Part shown: positions 53,001-64,000 of the stretch, piece after piece
Layout: every line of letters begins with the position of its first letter
Numbering within the stretch: position 1 is the first letter of the stretch
NCBI GenBank assembly: GCA_037833965.1
Contig: AP031354.1
Coordinates: forward strand, 17,896,001-17,960,000
DNA: 64,000 nt
Direction: 5' to 3'
From: Marchantia polymorpha subsp. ruderalis
Lineage: Eukaryota > Streptophyta > Marchantiopsida > Marchantiales > Marchantiaceae
Notes under the pieces: generated by a model
Databases searched by the model: none
What the model was told of the DNA's origin: nothing
What the model saw: only the letters and a program-made list of their open reading frames with translations
Position numbers and translations under genes: made by a program

Positions 53001-55680
53001 CTGCTCTAGGAGAGCCGCATAAGAAGAGTCGACCAGCTTTTGCTTTTCCAAATGTTAACTTGGCTTCTCGGAACACTGACATGTAGACGGCTCGCTTTTG
53101 ATTCTGCTTCAGGGCCTCTTGAATCTGCGCCGCCTTTCCGTCCGTTGCCCATGATGTTCGTGAGACGTCGATTTCTTGGAGAGCCAAGTTAACTTGCAGT
53201 ACCCCCATCACGTCCCTGAACGCCTTCTCGTCGACTTCGGAGTCTGACAAATCCAAGTGAGTGAGGTGGTTCCCTCGCATGCACTGAAGCAGGTCCTCCC
53301 ATACTCCCTTCGAAATATCTTCGCTTCGGACAGATAATTCCAGTCTCTTCAGGACTGAAGTTTCTCCACTTTTTCCATTCATAGGGGGTGTACTGAACGT
53401 CCTGAACTGTACTGAACGTATATTTCTATCATCTTCGTCTCGAGAGCCTCCGAGTATACTCAGAGATTTCACAGATGTGATTTCCCCTCGCAGTACCTTA
53501 CCTAATAGGTATAATGACTCTAACGGGAAGTTGACCGGATTTCTAACATCGAATGTAAGCTCCAGAGTGGGGTCGTTGACTTCGGAGCTAGCAGAACGAG
53601 CAAGAGCTTCTATTGACTTCCAGTTTTCACAAAGTATTGATAAAAACCTAACAAGGATAGTTTCACTACGTGATAAAAACCTAACAAGGATAGTTGTCGC
53701 TATGGCATTGTCACGTATGGCTTTGCCGAGCTGGTGCGCTTGCTCAGGCTCCATGAGAAGTGGGTCGAGCTCCACTTCCTTCAATGATGGGTTGGAAATA
53801 AGAAGTTCCCTTAAACAGTCTCCGAGTCCTTCCATATACAATAGCCGAAGACGTTCAATGGAACGGTTGCGATCGTCTCCGGCCAATGCTTTCAGCAACA
53901 AGCGCCCTGCCCACTTCCCCGCGTCGTCTAAGGTAAATTCTTTCAAAGCCAAGCTCTGGATCAAAGCCTGGGACAGGATTCCAACGGTCTCGTCCTCCAT
54001 GTCCTCCCAATAGCCGCCTAAACGCAACGTTTCTAATAGAGGAGCACTATTGATCATGTCAGCCACATACTTCGACCCACTCGAGTCCTTCCACGCTCTC
54101 CATAAATCTAAAGACTTGAGTTTAGAATCGGAATGTCCTCGCAGTCCTGAGGCGAGATTCGAGAGACATCTGGCACTCAATAGGCATTGGGACAGTTTTA
54201 ACTCTGTTACGCTAGAGGAATTCAGAATTCTCCCCAGCTGGAAACACAAGCTCTCCTTATCCGCATCATATGAACCCTCTACGTGATCAACGATTATCTT
54301 TTTAAGAACGGTGCTACACCTGAAACCTCTGAGAACTACCTCCCACTCGCTTGCCGTCAACCTCGATAAATCTCCCCCACAAATATTGCCCACGTACAGA
54401 ATCTCAAAGGTGTTGCAGCTGCCGATTGCCTCCAGCACTCGAAGACGCACTTGGCTTCGCCACCCTATGACTGTAGAGGGTGCTTCCTTCAGCGGAAAGA
54501 ACTCCCGAAATTCTGGGTTGGTTAAATAGGGAAGCTCCGTTATAGGCTCGCCTTGTCCTTCCAGACGCTGTACAAGGTCCTGGATGGCGGAGGGAAGCTC
54601 CGGTTCCTCGTGTGCGGAGTCCATTTCCCGTGTCGCCAGTTCAGCAGCGTGACTGAAGATGGAGCTAGCAGAAAGAGCAAGAGCTTCTATTGACTTCCAT
54701 TCTTCACCACGAAACCTAACAAGTATAGTTGTCGCTATGGCATTGTCACGTATGGCTTCGCCGAGCTGGTGCGCTTGCTCAGGCTCCATGTGAAGTTCGT
54801 CTAGCTCCACTTCCTTCAATGATGGGTTGGAAATAAGAAGTTCCCTTAAACAGTCTCCGAGTCCCTTCATGAACCTCAGCCGAAGACGTTCAATGGATCG
54901 GTTGCGATGGTCTCCGGCCAATGCTTTCAGCAACAAGGGCCCTGCCCACTTCCCCGCCTGGTCTAAGGTAAATTCTTTCAAAGCCAAGCTCTGGATCAAA
55001 GCCTGGGACAGGATTCCAAGGGTCTCGTCCTCCATGTCCTCAAAATAGCCGCCTAAACGCAACGTTTCTAATAGAGGAGCACTATTGATCATGTCAGCCA
55101 CATACTTCACCGCACTCGAGTCCTCCCACTTTTCCCACTTTCCCCATAAATCTAAAGACTTGAGTTTAGAATCGGAACGTCCTCGCAGACCTGAGGCGAG
55201 ATTCGAGAGACATCTGGCACTCAATTCGTCACGCACTTGTAACTCTGTTACGCTAGAGGAATTCAGAATTCTCCCCAGCTGTAAACACAAGCTCTCTTTA
55301 TCCGCATCAAGAGAATCTGAAGAGATAGAAAAAGATAACCCATAAACGGTTATCTTTTTTAGAACGGTGCTACACCTGAAACCTCTGAGAACTACCTCCC
55401 ACTCGCTCGGCGTCAACGTTGATATTAATCCCCCACAAAAATTGAACACGTCCAGAATCTCAAAGGTGTTGCACCTGCCGATTGCCTCCAGCACTCGACG
55501 ACGCACTTGGCTTCGCCACCCTATGACTGTCGAGGGTGATTCACCATAGGGAAAGAACTCCCGAAATTCTGGCCTGCTTAATCTGGGAAGCTCCGTTATA
55601 GGCTCGCCTTGTCCTTCCAGACGCTGTAGAAGGTCCTGGATGGCGGAGGGAAGCTCCGGTTCCTCGTGTGCGGAGTCCAT
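53001..55680 (-). CDS. ROCO gene 2 exon 1: leucine-rich repeats with internal duplication
   Basis: 893 codons plus one base from ATG 55680 to a CAG|GTAACA donor (intron 1 53000-52666, 335 bp). It has the same head and LRR types as gene 1 but contains an in-frame tandem duplication of 1,056 bp (352 codons): the MDSAHEEPELPSAIQDL start recurs at 54624, preceded by IFSHAAELATRE, which in gene 1 lies just before the start. The two copies have diverged moderately (for example EFFPYGESPS versus EFFPLKEAPS), so the duplication is older than the gene-1/gene-2 flank copies or has evolved fast. The exon ends FLCGSPRAG, the first half of the P-loop. The doubled LRR array could change ligand range; this is inference. 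Confidence 0.85.
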
Positions 55681-58600
55681 TTCCCGTGTCGCCAGTTCAG
55701 CAGCGTGACTGAAGATGGACGCACCTGCACCTTCCTTTCTCTCCTCCTCTCTCAGAGATTAAGAAACGTTTGCTGCTTGGCATGCGCGAGCGAAATGTAA
55801 CCGGGCCTACAGGAAGCACTCTCCTCGATCCGAAAGCCGGCTCTCCCAAAGAAAACTTATCTTCCCGTCGTAGTGTCTGCTGGGCATGAGACTTCTTGCA
55901 CTGTCCACAAATAGCAAAACAAATATCACTTCGAGATCTTCCGATACAAGGATCATGAGCAATCACCACGAACGCAGGTAAATTGTGCAAAGTGAAAGCA
56001 GCAGTCTAGTTGAGCTCGGGACAAGCGATGGGAATCAAAATTAACACAGAAGACCAGGATTCTGGTTACAATCTAAATCGTGGACCGTGTGGCAAAAAAG
56101 ACTTCACGTCTATCGGGAACCACTCTGGGAGAAAGAGGTTTGATGTGCACTGGTGACCGAACTGAGTGAACAAGAGATAGCCCTCTCCGTCCTCCGCTTG
56201 GGTCAAGTCAGGTCTCTTCTCTCCCTCTCTTCCTTCTTCTCCCTATCCAGAGCGAGCGCTGCCGCTGTGCGGAGTGAAGGATGCGAAGTACCTCGTGTGC
56301 CTTCTGACGCTGGCTGGGAAGAAGAAAATCAAAGATGTCGGAGCTCTTGCACGGCCTCTCTTCTTCTGCTCTGCCTCTCTTTGAACGCAGCAACGTCGTC
56401 GTCGACTGGAGCGCAGCAGCGGGCAGCGACCTTGCGTCTGACGAGCGAACCAGCGAGTATCTGAAATCAAGTTCTTAGCAAAGATCGCGCGGTGTGAAAG
56501 CAAAATGTCATAGAATGCATGATATAGCAGATTTCTCAGATGTGACGAACTCTGAGTTGTGCAAAAACAGGATGTACACTTGTACTGGGAGACTGCGAAT
56601 CTAGCTGCATGAAGAGCAACGGGAAGACAGACACTACGATGGCTAGCTTGGGAAAAAAACATGCATCCTCTTCAATTCAGATCTTGTCATTGAATCGTGT
56701 GAGCGATCAAGGTGATGACAACAGTCGAACACAAATATCGTGTTCCTTCATACTCTGTGATTGGAACATGGTGTTAGAATCTCAGAGTAGATCTTGACTT
56801 TGTTGTGCAAGCGGAGAGGAAACGTGGGTGAATGCCTCAGTGTGATGATGTACTCGATGACGTCACATTGACAAATTAAATTACAAATTTCTTCTTTAAT
56901 ATTCCATTTATCTGGGATGTTTGATCTATTCGAGCAAGTGGACGTATTCTGCCAGAAGAGTAGCACATGCGTAGTCAGCTGTAATAAGGATGTTACGTTT
57001 TTTCTTACTTTTGACTCAGAACAGTAGGTTCATACAAAACTGATAAGCTTTTTGGGAATTGACTAACTATGATATCGAAGAACTGGGTACAGAGGATACT
57101 GTGTACCATTACTCGAGGTTAGTGCACAGCTCTAGTTCCAGATTCTGGTGTTCTTTAGGCCTCAAACATGAAACTGAAATCGAATTTCGTCCGTGCTACG
57201 ATCACTCTTGCTTGTTTATCGTGACGTATACAAGTTGATAGAACCAGCATGAACCAGGAACTTGCTGAGCTCAACGTTAAACCTCTAAAGAAGTTACATT
57301 TTTTGAAGTTGCTTGCAAATGAAGAGAAACTGTGCAAAGTACCTCGTGTGCCTTCCGACGCTGGCTGGGAAGAAGAAAATCAAAGATGTCGGAGCTCTTG
57401 CACGGCCTCTCTTCTTCTGCTCTGCCTCTCTTTGAACGCAACAACGTCGTCGTCGATGAGCGCAGCAGCGGGCAGCGGACCTTGCGTCTGACGAGCGAAC
57501 CAGCGAGTATCTGAAATCAAGTTCTTAGCAAAGATCGCGCGATGTGAAAGCAAAATGTCATAGAATGCATGATGTAGCAGATTTCTCAGATGTGACGAGC
57601 TCTGAGTTGTGCAAAAACAGGATGTACACTTGTACTGGGAGACTGCGAATCTAGCTACATGAAGACCAACGGGAAGACAGACACTACGATGGCTAGCTTG
57701 GGAAAAACGCATGCATCCTCTTCAATCAGATCTTGTCATTGAATCGTGTGAGCGATCAAGGTGATGACAACAGTCGAACACAAAAATCGTGTTCCTTCAT
57801 AGTCTGTGATTGGAACATGGTGTTAGAATCTCAGAGTAATCTTGACTTTGTTGTGCAAGCGGAGAGGAAACGTGGGTGAATGCCTCAGTGTGATGATGTA
57901 CTCAATGACGTCACATTGACAAATTCAATTACAAATTTCTTCTTTATTAATCCATTCATCTGGGATGTTTGATCTATTCGAGCAAGTGGACGTGTTCTAA
58001 CAGCTGAGTGACACATGCGTAGTCAGCTGTAATAAGTATGTTACGTTTTTTTTTACTTTTGACTCAGAACAGTAGGTTCATACAAAACTGATAAGCTTTT
58101 TGGGAATTGACTAACTATGATATCGAAGAACTGGGTACAGAGGATACTGTGTACCATTACTCGAGGTTAGTGCACAGCTCTAGTTCCAGAGTCTGGTGTT
58201 CTTTAGGCCTCAAACATGAAACTGAAATCGAATTTCGTCCGTGCTACGATCACTCTTGCTTGTTTATCGTGGCGTATACAAGTTGATAGAACCAGCATGA
58301 ACCAGTAACTTGCTGAGCTCAACGTTAAACCTCTGAAGAAGTTACATTTTTTGAAGTTGCTTGCAAATAAAGAGAAACTGTGCTGTATACATGACTTAAA
58401 AAATAATTCTGATGCCAAATGCTAGATAACAGTGATACATGTCTTCAGATGAAGATCTGGTGTAATCGTACATGTAAAGTCAAGTAATTGATATATTTAC
58501 TGAAATGAAACAAGTCATACTGCCACTTTTGCACTCGTGTGCTCATATCACAAATCCAAACATGTCATATGAAAGAGATAAAACGCATTGCTCATTTGAT

Positions 58601-61600
58601 AAAATAGTTGAAACGTAAGCATTTTATTTCATCTCTTTGTCTCTCTTTTTTCTGTTTGAAGCATATTCAGATATAATTTTGCTGCAATATTTAAAATTTG
58701 TGATTAATATACCTTTCTATTGGATGCGTAGTCTAATTTGCATATTTATTTGATGATAGTTCCCATCTCAAAATGTTTAACTCATAAACACGATCTAAAT
58801 AATTGTTTCAAACAAGACAGTATTAAATAAGAGTGGAAGTATCCCATTGTTCTTACCATATTTTATCTGCTTTAGAGATTATGATTGTACGAATTTTTCA
58901 GCTTTTTCAGTTGTTTTTAATATTTGGCGCTTTGACTCTTGGTAACTTTTATGTAGATACATCATCATAATTGAATTGATGTCATTACCTTGAATCGTGT
59001 GAGCGATCAAGGTGATGACAACAGTCGAACACAAAAATCGTGTTCCTTCATACTCTGTGATTGGAACACGGTGTCAGAATCTCAGAGAAGATCTTGACTT
59101 TGTTGTGCAAGCGAAGAGGAAACGTGGGTGAATGCCTCAGTGTGATGATATATTCGATGACGTCACATTGACAAAGTCAATTACAAATTTCCTCTTTATC
59201 AATCAATTTATCTGGGATGTTTGATCTATTCGAGCAAGTGGACGTGTTCTGACAGCTGAGTGGCACATGCGTAGTCAGCTGTAATAAGAATGGTACTTTT
59301 TTTCTTACTTTTGACCCAGAGCAGTTGTCTACATAATTGAAAATAACTTGTAGGTTCAGAAAAAACTGATAAGCTTTTGGGAATTTACTAACTATGATTT
59401 CGAAGAACTGTGTACAGAGGATACCAGTACTCGAGGTTATCAACTGCTGGTATGATTGTTCTTCTACCCCAGCAGTCAAGCATGTGAATGCATGCACAGT
59501 TTGGAGGTCTTTAGACCACAAACATGAAATCGTTATCGAATTTTGATCGTGCTAAGAACACTCTTGCTTGCTTGTTTATCGCTTGGTACAGAAGACGACA
59601 GAAACAGCATGATCTGGTTACTTGCCACGTTCTATGGATCTGTGTTTTCACCGTTGTTACCGCCAAAACATATGGGATTTTACATTGAAAAGTGTGAGCG
59701 ATCAAGGTAGCGAAAATATTATAACTCAAAAAGCGTGTTACTCCCTACTCTGTGATTGGACAATGGCGTTACAAGGTCAGACTAAATCTTGACTTTGTTG
59801 TGCAAGCGCACAGCATATGTGAGTCACACTTAATGCATCAGTGTGATGATACACTCGATGTCGTCACCTGACAACGAAGAGTTCACCCTACTCTGTGATT
59901 GGACAATGATGTTAGAAGGTCAGACTAGATCTTGACTTTGTTGTGCAAGCGAATATGTGAGTCACAGTGAATGCATCAGTGTGATGATACACACGATGTC
60001 GACACCTGACAAAGAAGATTTCAAAGTTCATCTTCATTGAATTTTTATAATCTATTCAAGCTAAAGTGGATGCTTTTGACAACTGAGTGGCACATGCGCT
60101 GTCGGCCTGGTTGACAATGCCTCTTGTGCTTTCTTTTTCTATATAACTCTACATAACTTGTAGGTTCAGAATAAACTGGTAAGCTCTTTGGAATTTTACT
60201 AAACATAATGTTGAAGAACTTTGAACAGAGTAGAAGCGCAATCGACGTTCTCGATTGCTTATATGATTATTATTCTAGCTCAACTGCCAAGCATGTGAGC
60301 TCATGCACAGTTCTAGTTCCAGAGTCTGGTGTTCTTTACACCTCAAACATGAAACTTAAATCGAATTTCGTCCGTGCTACGAGCACTCTTGCTTGTTTAT
60401 CGCGACGTATAGAAGTTGATAGATCCAAAATGATACTTGCTGAGATCAACCTTAAACCTCTCAAGAAGTTACATTTTTCGAAGTTGCTTACAAATTAAGA
60501 GAAACTGTGCTGTATACATGACTTACGAAATAACTCTGATGCTAAATGCAAGATAACAGTGATATGTGACTTCATATGAACATCTGGTGTAATAGTACAT
60601 GTAAAGTCAAATAATTGATATATCTACTGAAATGAAACAAGTCATACTGCCACTTTTGCACTCTGTGCTCATATCACAAATCCAAACATGTCATATGAAA
60701 GAGATAAAACGCATTGCTCATTTGATAAAATAGTTGAAACGTAAACATTATATTTCATCTCTTTGTCTCTCTTTTTTCTGTTTAAAGCATATTCAGATAT
60801 AGTTTTGCTGCAAAATTTTAAAATGTGATTAAATATCTTTCTATTGGATGCGTAGTCTAATTTGCATATTTATTTGATGATAGTTCCCATCTCAAAATGT
60901 TTAACTCATAAACAAGATCTAAAGAATTGTTTCAAACAAGACATCATTGTATAACATTGTTCTTACGATTAACATCTGCTTGTATAACATCTGCTTTAGA
61001 GATTTTGGTTGTACAATTTTCCAAACTTTTTCAGTTGTTTTTAATATTTGGCGCTTTGACTCTTAGTAACTTTTGAATAGATATATCATCAGAATTGATG
61101 CATCAAACATATTTTTCAAGAAAACAACTCTATTTATGAGGTAAAATGATAGATATTTACAATTTTGTTACTAAAGTTAAAAGAAGAAGGTGATCAAAGT
61201 GTCATTAGTCATTTTTAAAGGTGTATATCAACAAACCCACACACATCAAAGCTTTTGATGCATTTTTTATTCAAGTTGAAACAACTCTGAAAAGATGAAA
61301 TGTTGATGGAAAATTTTGTTTTATATATAGAAATGTTTATCAAAATATAATATAGATTTTATTATCATATCAACATACATTCTACAAATGAAACTATGCA
61401 TGTAAGTTTTATATCATGGAGTTACTAAATATCAAAGATATCCGCATATTGATTCAATCATACAATTTTATCATAGTGTGACAAAAAGAAACTATCAAAA
61501 AACTTGATAATTTTCAATCTTTATTTGATTTTATTTGCTGAATGACCTCAATCTATTTGAAATATCAAAAGATTTAGAATTTCCTTATTTCAAAATATTA

Positions 61601-62530
61601 TAGATTTTATGGACATAATATAAAAAACTGACAGCTAGTAAATAGTTTTCAAAATTCCACATACCATTTGAATGATAATCTACATTGAGACTACTGAATG
61701 CATTTAGATTTCTTGAGTCTTTCACATTTCTATATTTCTTTAAAATTTTGCCTGAGTTTTAAATCTTTTCAGTTGTTCGTCAAAGTTCTTTTAATTGTTC
61801 TTTATAACTGTGACTTTATTTCTTGATAAAACAAAATTTTCCTAACAAATCTTAATCATTATCAAATTATTTTTCTTGAATTCATGTTTTGAAAAAATTC
61901 CAGATCATAAATGAATTGTTAAAATTTTTGGTTACTTTTCAAAGATTATTCTTATGTCTTGATTGCCAACAAATCCTTTTGAAAAAGTATAAATATGTGT
62001 ATATTCAGGACATTAAAATAAAAAGAAAATATTTTTTGCAAGTCAAATTGTTGATGATTTATCAAAATTCTGCTAGTTACGATGTCTATGAAACTCATCA
62101 GTACTTTCTTAGATATATAAAGTCAAAATCGTATGATTTGAAATAATAACAAATCTTTTGTCCAACAAATAGCATCAAAGCTTTTTGACCCAGATTCCTA
62201 TAACTAAACATTTTTTTTCCCCACGGGTTATGTTTGTATTCTTGTATCATCTACTGATAACATAAGAAATTTCAAGATCATTATTTTTTTATCTCATTGT
62301 ATAATTTGTAAGTTGAAAAAATAATTGATTCCAAAATTCAAAGGAATGTACTTTCAATGGGATAAAGGGAAAATTATTTTTCATTCTGTAAGAATAAAAG
62401 TTATCTATACAATTTTACACATTATTTAATAAATAAAACAAAATGAACCTTTCATAAATTTATTAAAAAAATTATATAAAATTACAAAAAATCAAATGAC
62501 ATCAATAAACTTCAAAATATTTTATTGATT
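55681..62530. repeat. Upstream segment A3 of ROCO gene 2
   Basis: Near-identical to 22064-28920. It contains the gene-proximal flank, two ~1.05-kb tandem modules (from about 56285 and 57335), degenerate modules (GTGAGCGATCAAGGT near 58996 and 59694) and the AT-rich part without genes. Homology to A2 ends at about 62530, earlier than between A1 and A2. Confidence 0.85.
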
Positions 62531-63824
62531 GATAGACGTTTATTAGAATACACAGTTACACTAATCTAGATTGAATTAAAACTATATTTCATGTATAAAA
62601 ATAAATAATTAGTATATTCTGAGAATTGTATTTACATTTTCTAATGTATGCATAAAACATATTTATAATGTATGTATACATAGTTTGATATTTTATCTAT
62701 TACAATAAGAGTACGAACTTCATTTTCAATTATCTAGTTAAATTATTTAATATATTAAAAATTTTACTTAGATTTGCAACTCCTTAGTATTGTATGCATT
62801 GCGATAGTATGCATATATAATACTTCTGTCACAAACGAGTTATATCAATTACATACTATCGCAAATCAATGAAAAACTTTTATCATGCTTCACTGCTGGG
62901 ATTCCATGGTGAATTTTGAATCAAATGCCTCGTGAGTGATTCTTCAAGCTTATCATCTTGTACAAAAGACTCAAGTTGAAGAACGCATTCTAGTTAAATA
63001 TGCAACATTATCCCAAAAAGTTAGGTATCACATTCATGTAGTTCGACATGTCATGTATTTAATATGTAATATTTTTCCGAAAAATTGGTTATCACATTCA
63101 TTCAGTTCAACATGTCATGTATTGTCTTGTGGCGAAAGTTTTGAAGATAAGAGTCTTGCTTTTGAAATGATCCAAACAACTTTCTAAAGATCTTCTCAAA
63201 CTTCGCAGGAGAGTAACCGAAGCTTTATATCAAAAGCTTGCTTATAGAATGACTTGATGCGTTAAGTACAAGAATCTGACTATTGAGATATAAACAATTT
63301 ATCTCTCAAGCTATAATGTCAATATTACTGTAGTTGTAAATATTTCACTGCTTTTATCTTCGTCATGAACAAATCCTTAATTTTCTTCTTGCCAAACAGA
63401 AAAATTTGAAGTTGTGATAGATTGTGCAACTTGGATCACTGAACACTTAATTTTGGTTCTCATCAACTTCTAATGTCATTATATGTACCTTCACAAATAC
63501 ATTTTCGATAGAGTTTGATGACATGGATTGTCAAAACTTCGTTGATGTAACTTGGAGCATAGTAGATGAGTTGGACTTCTGTATTCACAACCAATAGCTT
63601 CGTGTCTTAATCTCCGTGCAATTTAGAAATTAATTTAGATTTGCTTCCGCCTATTCCACACCTTTTTTATATCTCTTTCACTAACATCGTACTCCATCGT
63701 ACTCTAGCGCTAGAGACTTTTACGAGAGCATACTTTTTCTCTATGGTACCCGATCTCTTGGACTCATTGAGTCGTTTCCATTAGGTTTATTTGACATTGC
63801 AGCAATGATTCTTCAGAAGTTCCA
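62531..63824. other. AT-rich intergenic, no gene seen
   Basis: Not repeated elsewhere in the window. An imperfect ~72-bp tandem repeat with TATCACATTCAT and ACATGTCATGTATT occurs at about 63005-63122. No supported coding sequence. Confidence 0.55.
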
Positions 63825-64000
63825 TGTAATAACCCACCAAAGGCTAAAACTGCAGTATGGTGGTAAAAAGATCGAACCCACAGGGACAGAGGCAACACAC
63901 AGAGTAAAAGTGTCACATTTAACAGACTTTTGGTAGAGTTTGAATTCTAGGCGACTGTCACTCCCAGAAATACTGCAGTGCTCGACTCGGAGGCTCGACT
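63825..64000 (-). mobile_element. Edge of a third family A LTR
   Basis: Reads as the terminal 176 bp of the family A LTR in minus orientation and matches 2022-2197. Left of it there is ordinary flank (ending TTCCA), not a primer-binding site, so it is the 3' LTR end of a minus-strand element or a solo LTR. The rest is outside the window. Confidence 0.88.

Noticed and set aside
62936..63187. 83-codon frame near the window end
   Set aside because: It starts at GTG and is built from an imperfect ~72-bp repeat in AT-rich DNA; no coding evidence.

Overview
The window looks like nuclear DNA of a land plant, most likely a bryophyte and perhaps a Marchantia-like liverwort. Two things point there: paralogous LRR-Roc-COR (ROCO) genes with short introns, and Ty3/gypsy retrotransposons of a non-chromovirus type. 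The lineage call is an inference from protein style and has not been searched. No bacterial features, tRNA or rRNA genes, or CRISPR arrays were seen.

Layout. 1-6887: minus-strand Ty3/gypsy element 1 (family A), with part of gag-protease, the primer-binding site and a complete 4,866-bp 5' LTR. 6888-9327: the terminal part of an LTR of a related element (family B), into which element 1 inserted. 9328-14345: AT-rich segment A1, the upstream flank of a ROCO paralogue whose body would lie left of the window. 14346-16803: non-coding 3' flank. 16804-22063: ROCO gene 1 (minus), three exons, broken by a 58-bp tandem duplication. 22064-29227: its upstream flank, with ~1.05-kb tandem modules and AT-rich segment A2. 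29228-34567: mosaic intergenic DNA with a family B LTR fragment and older duplicates of flank sequence. 34568-55680: ROCO gene 2 (minus), with exon 3 split by complete family A element 2 (35405-50265, plus strand, target duplication AAGGT). 55681-62530: upstream segment A3. 62531-63824: AT-rich, no gene. 63825-64000: the edge of a third family A LTR.

How it fits together. The chromosome carries a tandem array of ROCO units (gene plus ~7 kb of repeated upstream DNA) that has been duplicated recently and hit repeatedly by retrotransposons. Both visible ROCO genes are damaged near the same C-terminal region.

The most unusual component is the family A LTR. It is about 4.87 kb long and carries an intact ~850-codon ORF unrelated to gag-pol, so a full element holds two copies. 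The ORF product has a conserved N-terminal domain shared with family B, NLS-like basic patches, a low-complexity middle and a coiled coil. A TATA-like box lies downstream of this ORF, which suggests separate transcription units for the LTR ORF and for gag-pol. Gag-protease and RT-RNaseH-integrase share one reading frame, separated by UAG followed by CAA CUA, which fits the leaky-stop consensus UAG-CAR-YYA.
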